Shown here one piece after another: positions 1 through 8,315 of a stretch of DNA of 64,000 nucleotides. The position numbers and the translations under genes were made by a program. The DNA lies in assembly GCF_000210915.2 (NCBI RefSeq), contig NC_016620.1:2852001-2916000 (forward strand). The letters run 5' to 3'. Position 1 is the stretch's first letter. Each line of letters starts with the position of its first letter. The notes below the pieces were generated by a model, which was not told the DNA's origin, did not search any database, and saw only the letters and a list, made by a program, of their open reading frames with translations. The stretch comes from Halobacteriovorax marinus SJ (lineage in GTDB: Bacteria; Bdellovibrionota; Bacteriovoracia; Bacteriovoracales; Bacteriovoracaceae).

Positions 1-76
1 ATAAAGTCATAAATGCATGGTCGCCCTTAATTTGACGAGGCTCCCCATTTATATAAATCGATATATAATCTCTCAT
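1..76 (-). CDS. 2Fe-2S ferredoxin-like protein, possible xanthine dehydrogenase small subunit (N-terminus only)
   Basis: Only the first 25 codons lie in the window; the gene runs off the left edge. The ATG (complement of 74-76) follows a clear GGAG ribosome site. The peptide begins MRDYISIYINGEP and continues to HAFMTL. It resembles the first beta-strands of the plant-type ferredoxin domain that opens the small (Fe-S/FAD) subunit of xanthine dehydrogenases, where the IxxxINGxxR and TLxDxLR patterns recur. The cluster-binding cysteines would lie outside the window, so the family call is a resemblance only. It diverges from the pseudouridine synthase at 217. Confidence 0.45.
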   Translation of the reverse strand, partial: MRDYISIYINGEPRQIKGDHAFMTL

Positions 77-216
77 TAATTTTCTCCGTATTTAAGAAGC
101 TATTATCACATAAAAAGCATTCATTCGTTAATTACAATTTCTTCAATATACAGCTTCTAAAGATGCGCACTGCAATTTAACTTCACAAGAACTTAAACAT
201 AGGATAAGTTTCTCTA

Positions 217-981
217 ATGATTACTGATGAGGAAAACCTAACTCCACCTGAACCTATTGAAATTCTCTACCAAGATGAGCAAGTTGTAATTGTAACAAAG
301 CCATCTGGCCTGCTTGTGCACCCTTACTGGAAAGAGACTAACGAGCGCGATAATTTAATGAGAAGAGTAAGGGATCAAATTGGTCAAAGGGTCTATCCTA
401 TCCATCGATTGGATCGTCCAGTTTCGGGAGTTCTTTTATTTGGCCTAAATGGCGAAATCGTCAAAAGAATCCAAGAGCACTGGCATGACAAAACGAAAGT
501 TCATAAAGAGTACTTGGCCCTCGTTTTTGGAGAGATTGAAAACGAAGGTGTCTTTGATTTTCAATTAACTAACGACAAGAAAATTAAGCAAGATGCACTA
601 ACTAAGTACCGCCCTCTACAGTCGAGTGAACGCGCTACTTTAATGCAAATTACGATCGAGACAGGTAGAACTCACCAAATAAGAAGACACTTCTCTAGAT
701 CTCGTCACCACCTTATTGGCGACACGAAACATGGAAAGGGAAATATTAATCGTTACTATAGAAGTGAGCACGACTTCAATAGAATCTTTCTACACTCATA
801 TAGACTCAAATTAAATCTAGACTTTTTAAAGGTAGATATTGAATCCCCTCTTCCAAGTGAATTAACTGAATTATTAGATACGATAAAAATTGATTATAAG
901 AATGTTCCTACTTGGAAAGAAGTGGCCCACAATCCACAAGAGGCTTCTTCTCCGTCCAAGGATCTCGAATCTTCTGACTAA
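217..981 (+). CDS. RluA-family pseudouridine synthase, TruC-like
   Basis: The 254-aa protein is a single catalytic domain of the RluA superfamily without an S4 domain. The signature HRLDRPVSG places the catalytic Asp at residue 66. The later GRTHQIRRH motif (about residue 150) and the histidine-rich continuation match TruC, which isomerises U65 of tRNAs in E. coli; length is also as in TruC. The start is supported by an AGGATAAG sequence upstream. The last 24 codons (908-981) overlap the convergent gene at 908-1357 on the other strand, so the charged C-terminal tail and that gene's C-terminus are encoded by the same DNA. The family is clear; the exact RNA target is inferred. Confidence 0.88.
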   Translation: MITDEENLTPPEPIEILYQDEQVVIVTKPSGLLVHPYWKETNERDNLMRRVRDQIGQRVYPIHRLDRPVSGVLLFGLNGEIVKRIQEHWHDKTKVHKEYLALVFGEIENEGVFDFQLTNDKKIKQDALTKYRPLQSSERATLMQITIETGRTHQIRRHFSRSRHHLIGDTKHGKGNINRYYRSEHDFNRIFLHSYRLKLNLDFLKVDIESPLPSELTELLDTIKIDYKNVPTWKEVAHNPQEASSPSKDLESSD

Positions 982-1357
982 GATTTCCAGTATCCAATAA
1001 GGCCATATCTGGAAAAGATGCTTCTCGGTCATTACAATTATATTCCATCAGTGCTCTAATCTTTTTCAAGTGGCATGAGCTCTTACTGTATACGCTTACA
1101 ACTGAGTTATGAAGCTTCTTAGCATCTTTAAAATCTACTCTTTCAAGCTTATCATTGAATATATAAGTATTCTTAGGTCTATAGGCCTTTGTTAATTGAA
1201 CTCTCAATTCACAAGGAAATTTATCATTCTTAGTTTTCTTTTGAGAGAGAACCTCTCCCTCCACGCAAATAGCAGGTGGGTTGTGCGGATACTCACACAT
1301 AGCTTGTAGATTCCAACAAAAGAGAGAAATAATAAAAGACTTAAATAGAATTTTCAT
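908..1357 (-). CDS. exported protein of unknown function, 149 aa
   Basis: The protein begins with a signal peptide (MKILFKSFIISLFCWNLQA, cleavage likely after Ala19). The mature part contains six cysteines, consistent with disulfides in the periplasm. No family was recognised. Its start lies 2 bp after the stop of the nuclease-fold gene at 1360-3048, so the two are almost certainly co-transcribed. Its 3' end overlaps the pseudouridine synthase gene by 74 bp in the convergent direction. Confidence 0.7.
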   Translation of the reverse strand: MKILFKSFIISLFCWNLQAMCEYPHNPPAICVEGEVLSQKKTKNDKFPCELRVQLTKAYRPKNTYIFNDKLERVDFKDAKKLHNSVVSVYSKSSCHLKKIRALMEYNCNDREASFPDMALLDTGNLSQKIRDPWTEKKPLVDCGPLLSK

Positions 1358-1359
1358 TC

Positions 1360-3048
1360 TTACCTATTTGAGCAATTTAAAAAGATTGGATAGTGATCTG
1401 AAATAACCTCTTTATACACACGATAAAAAGTATTATTGCTTAATTGAGACAAGAATACTCTATCTCTAAAGTAACTTAAACGTTGATTAATCCTAGAGTC
1501 ATCCTTTACGATTTCACCTCTTTTAATGGTGTAAACCTTCTTTAGCTGACTCTCTAGAGAAGAGATCATCTTCTTCATATGACGCTCACCCGTCTTCGTC
1601 AGTGAGTAATCATATGATTCAGTTAGGCTCTCTTCTAAAATATCTTCAGGATAAACCTGAGTACTATTCTTTATTCTCTTCGATCTTACGATGTAATTAT
1701 CACTAATATACCTATAGACATCACCACTTAAATATTCCAAACGGCTTGTATCATAATCATCATTTTCTTTCTTACAATTGCTTAAACTATTCTTTGGAAC
1801 AATGAAGTGGTCATAGTTACTTGCCATAGCATTAGTAGGTACGCCTCTATAATTTACTTTTGCTAGACTTAAACTTGTTTCAACTTCAATTAGTAGTTCG
1901 TGTTCACCAGTTTCTTTAAGTAAATTACTCCAAAAAGGATTATCAGCAGTAAGGTTCATATCACCAACGTAAATAATATCTTTTTCTTTGTACTTACGTT
2001 TTAACTTCTGCATGAACTCCATAATTATTTTTGCCTCAGCAAAACGAGCATAATTTGTTGAGTCCAGTCCCACACCTAAGTCTTTGTAGTCAGAGACTCC
2101 AAACGAAGGCCTTAAGATATTTTCCATATCTTCTTTATCCTCAACAGGATGAGGAGAAGTAAAAACAACATGAGAGGCCAAAAGAGAAAAATCAAAGCTT
2201 CCACTCTTAAAACTTCCAAGTAGAGGTCTTCTTGAAAATACGTGAGAAGTTTCTCTACCCATAAATGATTTTCTTAAATTAGGAAAACAGGCATATTTCT
2301 TACCTGAAGTTCTAGAGTAAGTTTCTTGGCAATGTTCATTAGTAATCGGCTTTACACTACGACCTCTATAAAAGAATCCCGTCAACTCTTTTACGTGTGT
2401 AGGTTTAGCAGAGTCACCTCTCGGGCTCAGAATTAGTGACCAAGAGGAGTCTAATTTTCTGAGTTCACTTAATACTTTCAAGTACCCAGGTTCTCGGTAT
2501 AGTGACGGCGCTTTCTTTAAAGTATCTGAGATAATTGTAATTTTGGCCTTAAGCTCTTGAACTTCATCTAAGTCTCCACTTCTGTTAGCAGCATTAAGCT
2601 CCCTTTTCAGTGATCTTAATTGCGCCGGGCCTTCAGCTAAAATAGAGACAACTTCACTATTATTCTTAGCATCTAAACTTACTAAAGGTAGAAGCTCAAG
2701 TGCTCCAACGACATCTGACTTATCAATAATTTGAGCGATTAATTTATAGTCTTTATATCCTGAGTTCTGAGAACCTGGATGCCAAAGGTTGAATCCAGCA
2801 ATTCGGACCTGTCCATTTCTTCGAGCTTGTGATTGTGAGTATTGCTTATCAGAATTAGAGTTGTAGTGTTGATATAGTTCACCACAGTCAACATCAAATT
2901 CATCTTTGATGAGGTAGAGCTTATTATTTCTACATTCCTGAAGAAATTCAGCGATGGCCTCTCTATCTTCTTCAACAGTTTTTGCAAAACTATTTCCTAA
3001 GAGAGTGAGCGCAATAAATATCCATAGTGTGTAGTGTAACTTGGCCAT
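1360..3048 (-). CDS. exported endonuclease/exonuclease/phosphatase (EEP)-fold protein
   Basis: The 562-aa protein has a signal peptide (hydrophobic residues about 8-20, cleavage near NSFAK). It then shows the ordered motifs of the DNase I-like EEP fold: RIAGFNLWHPG (about residue 85), a Glu in ALELLPL, VGDMNLTADN (GDFN-type metal site), NYDHFIV and the terminal SDHYPIFL. This superfamily hydrolyses phosphodiesters of nucleic acids, lipids or phosphoinositides; the substrate cannot be told. A long insertion (about 120-330) separates the first two motif groups. The ATG at 3048 is chosen over a GTG two codons upstream because AAGGAG sits 5 nt before it and overlaps that GTG. Secretion fits a role in degrading external, perhaps prey, nucleic acid (inference). 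Confidence 0.75.
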   Translation of the reverse strand: MAKLHYTLWIFIALTLLGNSFAKTVEEDREAIAEFLQECRNNKLYLIKDEFDVDCGELYQHYNSNSDKQYSQSQARRNGQVRIAGFNLWHPGSQNSGYKDYKLIAQIIDKSDVVGALELLPLVSLDAKNNSEVVSILAEGPAQLRSLKRELNAANRSGDLDEVQELKAKITIISDTLKKAPSLYREPGYLKVLSELRKLDSSWSLILSPRGDSAKPTHVKELTGFFYRGRSVKPITNEHCQETYSRTSGKKYACFPNLRKSFMGRETSHVFSRRPLLGSFKSGSFDFSLLASHVVFTSPHPVEDKEDMENILRPSFGVSDYKDLGVGLDSTNYARFAEAKIIMEFMQKLKRKYKEKDIIYVGDMNLTADNPFWSNLLKETGEHELLIEVETSLSLAKVNYRGVPTNAMASNYDHFIVPKNSLSNCKKENDDYDTSRLEYLSGDVYRYISDNYIVRSKRIKNSTQVYPEDILEESLTESYDYSLTKTGERHMKKMISSLESQLKKVYTIKRGEIVKDDSRINQRLSYFRDRVFLSQLSNNTFYRVYKEVISDHYPIFLNCSNR

Positions 3049-3180
3049 AAACACTCCTTAAAACCAAGGAACACAAAGATACCTTAGAGCTATCTTTTTA
3101 GCAAAAATATAATCGGCATAAGGGACTGAAATTACATGAAACCATGTCAGGAATACATTAGTATTTTAAACTCTTTGTAT

Positions 3181-6100
3181 TTAGTCATCATTCTCAGACT
3201 GGGCCTTATCTAATAACCTATTGAAATATCGCATCCTAGAATTCTTAGTGTATTCAGATAGCTTTTGGCCTGTAACCTCAGGCATTAGTATGGACTTAGT
3301 ATAGTAATTTATTGCTTTCGATCCTGAAGGAGTATTTCTTAAGGTCGTCCAATCAAAATCGTGATCGTCATAGAAGAAGAACTTAGTGATTCCCCAGTGA
3401 GAGTCATTATCATTTTGTAAGAATTCCTTTGCCGCTGTAGCAGCAAATCGTTCAGCAAATCCACCATTAGCATCATCTTTAACAACTAACTCACTAACCA
3501 TTTTCAAAGTTTCTCGCTCGGCTTCATTTGAAACCCTTCCACTCGCGATAAGAGGTAGTAGGTAATTCTTTTTAATTCTATCAAGTTTCTTTCGAGACTC
3601 TTCACTTCCATCGCGAAATAATCTCTTAAAATCATAAGAAGATGTCATCTTTCTAGACTCTATTCGAAGTTGGTCAAAGCGAGAGGTCATACGCTGCCAC
3701 TTCACTCTTTCCGAAGAACTAAAGTCGCTAGTGCGGCTCTTTTTAAATTGTCTAAGAAGGATTTGCTCCTGTCTTCTTTGCTCTTTTTTAATATAGTCAT
3801 CGAAGATATTTCTCACATTCTTAGAGACTACGGCATAGGCTAAAATATCTGCGAGCCTCGTTGACTCAAAGAAGTTCTTTAACTCAGAGAGTTTTACCTC
3901 TCCATTTTGCTTATTGAGCCACCTTAGGGCACGCACAAGTTCAGATCTAAAAGTAATTAGCTCTGTTTCCATTGATTCAGGATCAAATATCAATCCCTCT
4001 TTAAGAAACTCCCCAAGCACGGATATAAGATTACCAAGCGCAGCCGTACCAAGCTCGCCAGTAACTTCAGTATTAGCTATATCAGTTTCACCAATATCAG
4101 ATCCGAAAGACTTTTTTCTTGTTAAAATTAAAAGCTCATTTAGAAGATCGTTGTTAAAGACATGTGTTATTAATCTTCTATGATTTGCATTATTAAAGGA
4201 ATCTCTACCAAGCTTAGAATCTAAGTGAATCTTATCTTGAATAAAGGTTCTAAATGAATTGAATAATTCATTATCCACATTTGACTTACAAGTACTCAAA
4301 TGGTCTTCCAACCATCCCTCTGGAACTATTTCATTATCACCTAAAATAATGAGTAAGTTCTCAATAGCGCTCTTTGTCTTAGAGTCTCCGTGAGTATAAC
4401 TCTCTAATAGCCCTCTGCTATTCGTATTTGATTCTCTTGCTTTAAATATCTTAATAAGATCAATGTCCCCTCTAGGGCTTATTGATTGTAAAAATAATTC
4501 TCTTTGCTCAGGAGTTACTACAGTGGACTTCTTAACTAAACCTGCTAAGAATAAAAATGTATTCTCATAACAAATTTCATTAACGTTTAGAGCAGCCTTC
4601 CCCTGATCTTTTAAAATAGGCTTATTTGTCGCTATCAACATATCTGAAATATTTTTTTCAATCTCAAACTGGGCCATCTCATAGCAACCATTCATTTCAG
4701 CGAGAGTGTTGACAGACTTAGAGTTAAAACTCGGCAATTTTTCGATGCACGACTCAAAGTAATGTAGAGGCGAGAGAATATTATTGGCCTCTACTGAAAG
4801 TAGATCAAAGTCCTTCGAAACTAAGTGCTCTAACTTATCTTTAGAACTTAAGAAGAAATCTTCTCGCTTTTTCTTTTCCTTACAATTAATTAAATAGTCA
4901 TTGAAAGATATATCTGTCCATGTTGGAGAATAATTTGAAAAACAATCTATAAATGCATCTTCAGAAACTTGATTCTCTTCTTTATAAACTAATAATTCCG
5001 CTTCTTTTAAGACTTGATTAGTTAAAGTATGGCCACTAATTTCTCGTCCCTTACTCGCTTGAATTCTGACCGTATACTTCACTTTAGAGGAGAGGCTCAT
5101 CTTTCTATCACCAAGTAACATAGAATGAACTTTTTCTTCGATCTCTTTTCTCTTACTTCTATCTAAGTTTGAATCAGTCAGTCTCTGCAAAACATAGAAT
5201 TCAGAATAGATAATTCGTGAGTCTTCTTTAATTTCATCATTAAATTTACGGAGTCCAGAGACATCTTTTAAATCCCCCACAGTAGATTTCAAGTACCGCT
5301 TAAGAACAGTTTTAAAATGTTCTCTCTGCTCTTCCTCCAAGTTGATATAAGAATCCTCTTGAACAATCGAGTTTGTAAAGATCTCAGGAATAAGGCTTTT
5401 AAGAGTGACAAACTCACACTCAAGTTCAACTCTAGAAAAAGATTCGATAGATTCTAAGAACTCATTTTCATTTGCACCTAAGAAGAATTTCTCTTCTAGG
5501 CATCTATCAAAACGTCTTTTAAAGTTCCTCTCATCCCTAGCATTAAAGGAAAAGTTTTCACCAGGTAGTATTGAATTCAGAGCATATTGAAGCTTACTAG
5601 ATCCTTCTGAATGACTTAACTTCTTCAGTACGGATATCATACAAAATTGATCTTGGTCACACTTCTTGAAGCTATCAGATAAGGTTTGCTCCATCGTCTT
5701 AGAAAGTAATTTACGCTCACTTCTATCTTTTAGAAATGTATCAAATGCAAAACGAATCTTGCTTTTATTTAAATGATTTCTACATTCTTGAAAGCTTAAA
5801 CTCTCTCTACACTTAGAAAATTCTTCAAAAGATTTTTCTTTAAAGAACTTACTATTAGACTCTGTTAAAAAGATCCCCTGCAACCTTGAATCATTATTAA
5901 TACCATTTTCTATTTCACTTAGCTCTACACTTTTATTTAATTTCTCAAGGCATATTTTAATATCTTCTTCTGCAATACTCATTGGAATAAGAGCAACCTT
6001 TACTTCAGATGAATCTTCGAAGAAGCCATTATTGTGTAGGCACTGATAGAAGTTATTCTTTAGATTTCTCTCTGTATATTGCCCTTCTTTAGCCAAAGAG

Positions 6101-7158
6101 ACATTCATATCGATATTGAAATCCAAGAGAGAATTAAGTTCAGATATTATACGGCAACCTCTTCTTAACTCAGGAGAATCTACATTTTCAAAGCTTCCCT
6201 TTGAAAAGTAATTAAAGATACATTTTCCAAATTCATTCTGAACCTTCTCAAAATCTTCGTCACGAAGACTATTTAAGAAACTTAATTCATCTTGTTCAAG
6301 AGACTTAAAGTAGTCCTCTCCTTTATCTACTCTAAGAACCTTCTTATGCTCTACACTATCAAAAGAGAGCTCTAACCTTCTCTTTTGTTCAACCACACTG
6401 GAAGATGAATCAAAGATAACTTTAGAGCTTAGACCGCGTTTATTAACTTCTAACTCTAAGATTGTATTTTGTGACAATAGAGGGTTGGAGGCATTCGGTC
6501 TATAGAGAACGAGCTTCTTTCTATTATCTAATAAGCGCAGGGATAGTAATTGAGTTCCAGATTTATGAACTTGAAAGAAATCATTCTCTTTCTTTATTTT
6601 AAGATCACTAATATCGACCTTATCAGAAAAAAGAGAAAATCCATTAACTTCTAGATTCTCATTTAGATGTGCTCTTAGAGATACCTCTCCTATACCTTCT
6701 ATTTCAAAAGTATGAATAATAGTTTTCTGAGTAGCCTCTTCACTATCTTTTAATTTATTTGCTATTCCCTCAACAAGTGGGCCTAGCTCATCCGCCGATG
6801 TTGGAGTTACTTTTTCAAATAGAACGATATTACATTGAGTTCCGTTCATTACCTTAACTCGGTCAAGTGCTGCTAGCAACTCTTCAAACTTAACCCCTTC
6901 AAGAACCTCTTCTCTAATCTTCTCCTCTATGACAGCCGAGGCCATATCTATAGAGCTCGTATCTTGAATATCAAAAGACAAACTCTTCTCATCATCAAAG
7001 AAGCCTTTCTTATACTTAAAAATGATCTTTCGCTCAGAGGGTTCATAGATTAATGACAGATTTGAGGACAGTGCACGGCTCGAATATAGCTCTACTTGCT
7101 CTCCACCTAGAGTGCTAAAAGCAATCACTAAAATTAAAGCTCGTATTAAGATATACAT
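3181..7158 (-). CDS. very large exported protein of unknown function, 1325 aa
   Basis: The N-terminus (MYILIRALILVIAFSTLGG) is a signal peptide without a lipobox. The rest is hydrophilic, rich in Lys, Glu, Ser and Phe, and predicted mostly helical from its composition. Cysteines are scattered through the middle (about 310-1020), often as CxxxL or FxxCL spaced as in disulfide-bonded helical repeats. No recognised domain was found. It stands alone on its strand, divergent from the exported protein at 7328 with a 169-bp spacer. Size, export and neighbours suggest an envelope or secreted factor. Confidence 0.75.
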   Translation of the reverse strand: MYILIRALILVIAFSTLGGEQVELYSSRALSSNLSLIYEPSERKIIFKYKKGFFDDEKSLSFDIQDTSSIDMASAVIEEKIREEVLEGVKFEELLAALDRVKVMNGTQCNIVLFEKVTPTSADELGPLVEGIANKLKDSEEATQKTIIHTFEIEGIGEVSLRAHLNENLEVNGFSLFSDKVDISDLKIKKENDFFQVHKSGTQLLSLRLLDNRKKLVLYRPNASNPLLSQNTILELEVNKRGLSSKVIFDSSSSVVEQKRRLELSFDSVEHKKVLRVDKGEDYFKSLEQDELSFLNSLRDEDFEKVQNEFGKCIFNYFSKGSFENVDSPELRRGCRIISELNSLLDFNIDMNVSLAKEGQYTERNLKNNFYQCLHNNGFFEDSSEVKVALIPMSIAEEDIKICLEKLNKSVELSEIENGINNDSRLQGIFLTESNSKFFKEKSFEEFSKCRESLSFQECRNHLNKSKIRFAFDTFLKDRSERKLLSKTMEQTLSDSFKKCDQDQFCMISVLKKLSHSEGSSKLQYALNSILPGENFSFNARDERNFKRRFDRCLEEKFFLGANENEFLESIESFSRVELECEFVTLKSLIPEIFTNSIVQEDSYINLEEEQREHFKTVLKRYLKSTVGDLKDVSGLRKFNDEIKEDSRIIYSEFYVLQRLTDSNLDRSKRKEIEEKVHSMLLGDRKMSLSSKVKYTVRIQASKGREISGHTLTNQVLKEAELLVYKEENQVSEDAFIDCFSNYSPTWTDISFNDYLINCKEKKKREDFFLSSKDKLEHLVSKDFDLLSVEANNILSPLHYFESCIEKLPSFNSKSVNTLAEMNGCYEMAQFEIEKNISDMLIATNKPILKDQGKAALNVNEICYENTFLFLAGLVKKSTVVTPEQRELFLQSISPRGDIDLIKIFKARESNTNSRGLLESYTHGDSKTKSAIENLLIILGDNEIVPEGWLEDHLSTCKSNVDNELFNSFRTFIQDKIHLDSKLGRDSFNNANHRRLITHVFNNDLLNELLILTRKKSFGSDIGETDIANTEVTGELGTAALGNLISVLGEFLKEGLIFDPESMETELITFRSELVRALRWLNKQNGEVKLSELKNFFESTRLADILAYAVVSKNVRNIFDDYIKKEQRRQEQILLRQFKKSRTSDFSSSERVKWQRMTSRFDQLRIESRKMTSSYDFKRLFRDGSEESRKKLDRIKKNYLLPLIASGRVSNEAERETLKMVSELVVKDDANGGFAERFAATAAKEFLQNDNDSHWGITKFFFYDDHDFDWTTLRNTPSGSKAINYYTKSILMPEVTGQKLSEYTKNSRMRYFNRLLDKAQSENDD

Positions 7159-7248
7159 TAAGATTCCCTCAACTCTCTTTACGGTATTTCAAGGTATTCC
7201 TTAAGCAATAACTGTTTATTTTTAACAACTTAGAGAATGGCTTTTTAT

Positions 7249-7276
7249 TAAAGAAATATCTGACTTAAGCCGATAA
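7249..7276 (+). promoter_or_regulatory. possible sigma-28 (FliA-type) promoter
   Basis: TAAAGAAA (7249-7256) is followed after 12 nt by GCCGATAA (7269-7276), an exact match to the FliA -10 element. The spacer is one base longer than the E. coli optimum. It lies 52 bp upstream of the start codon at 7328. Confidence 0.4.
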
Positions 7277-7327
7277 GAATGCAGAATGTTTTAGAATAAC
7301 AAGAAAAATTTTACGAGGTCAAAGGGT

Positions 7328-8278
7328 ATGTTCCTAAAGAAGTTATCAATTTTATTTTTAATTCTTACCATTTCTTCTGCTAATGCTGCAGGTGGAAAGC
7401 TAATAGATTTCCTTCTCTTTGACTCAGGTGTTGCTGAAATACTAACAAAGAATGGTGTCGATGCTATAGCAATTCCAAGAGTGAAGAGATATGTAGCAAA
7501 TTCACTACAAGCTCTCAGTCTCTCGGGTGCAAAACCTACTAAAGCTCAGTTGAAAGAAATTCTAAACGGACTTGGTGGTTCGCCTCAAGATATTAAGATT
7601 AAAAACTCTCTACTTGCTCTACTGGATAAACCAGAAGATAAAATTAGAAAGAGAGATGTCGTTACTGCGATCAATAGTCTTATTTTCCTTGCTAATAGAC
7701 ATGGTAGTACAGGCTCAGCAATGCTTGCATGTGCACAGTGTGTAAGTGATGTTTTAAGTAAGAATGGATTTAAATTCACACTTGAAGAAATTAACAATAC
7801 TGCCGCTAGAAAAGTTTTAGACCAAACTCTTCCAAAACAACCAAGACAATTAACAAACTATATTAATACTAAGATGGCAAAGTTCAACTTTGGTGATCTC
7901 TCTAGAGTTAGCCCAAAAATGCTAAGACCAGAAGAAGAGAAATCTCTAGGACTTTTCCTTGGACTTGCTGAAGCTGGAAATAAGAAACAAAAAGCACTTA
8001 TTGAGGCCGTTAGAGAATTTAGTACAGATCAAAATGGAGTAACTAACTTGGTTGACTCTAGAAACCCTCATACATTTTGGAAATTATTCAGTGAAGATAT
8101 GGATGATGAAACAGTTGAAGGGTGGACAAAAATTATTAAAGAAGCAACTGAAAGTGCTGATGGACAGACCAATAAGCAAGATGCCTTCTACGCTGCTCTA
8201 AAGAAGAGAGCTGGGGATGATCAATATATGAACGATCAGCTCGAATTTCTAAAAAAGAAGAATTGTTTCTTCAAATAA
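7328..8278 (+). CDS. exported protein of unknown function, 316 aa
   Basis: A standard signal peptide (MFLKKLSILFLILTISSANA, then A-G-G) precedes a soluble, mostly helical 296-aa mature region. There is a CAQC pair at about residues 135-138 and a final Cys near the C-terminus (KKNCFFK). No family was recognised. The gene has an AAAGGGT ribosome site and a possible FliA-type promoter upstream. It is closed by a strong hairpin terminator shared with the convergent 1572-aa gene. Confidence 0.75.
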   Translation: MFLKKLSILFLILTISSANAAGGKLIDFLLFDSGVAEILTKNGVDAIAIPRVKRYVANSLQALSLSGAKPTKAQLKEILNGLGGSPQDIKIKNSLLALLDKPEDKIRKRDVVTAINSLIFLANRHGSTGSAMLACAQCVSDVLSKNGFKFTLEEINNTAARKVLDQTLPKQPRQLTNYINTKMAKFNFGDLSRVSPKMLRPEEEKSLGLFLGLAEAGNKKQKALIEAVREFSTDQNGVTNLVDSRNPHTFWKLFSEDMDDETVEGWTKIIKEATESADGQTNKQDAFYAALKKRAGDDQYMNDQLEFLKKKNCFFK

Positions 8279-8284
8279 AAATAT

Positions 8285-8315
8285 AAAAGAAGCTCAATTG
8301 AGCTTCTTTTTTTTT
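8285..8315. terminator. bidirectional rho-independent terminator
   Basis: A perfect palindrome of 13-bp arms (8285-8310, core AAGCTCAATTGAGCTT) is followed by a T-run to 8315 on the plus strand and preceded by A's that act as U's on the minus strand. It lies between the stops of the two convergent genes at 8278 and 8314. Confidence 0.85.
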
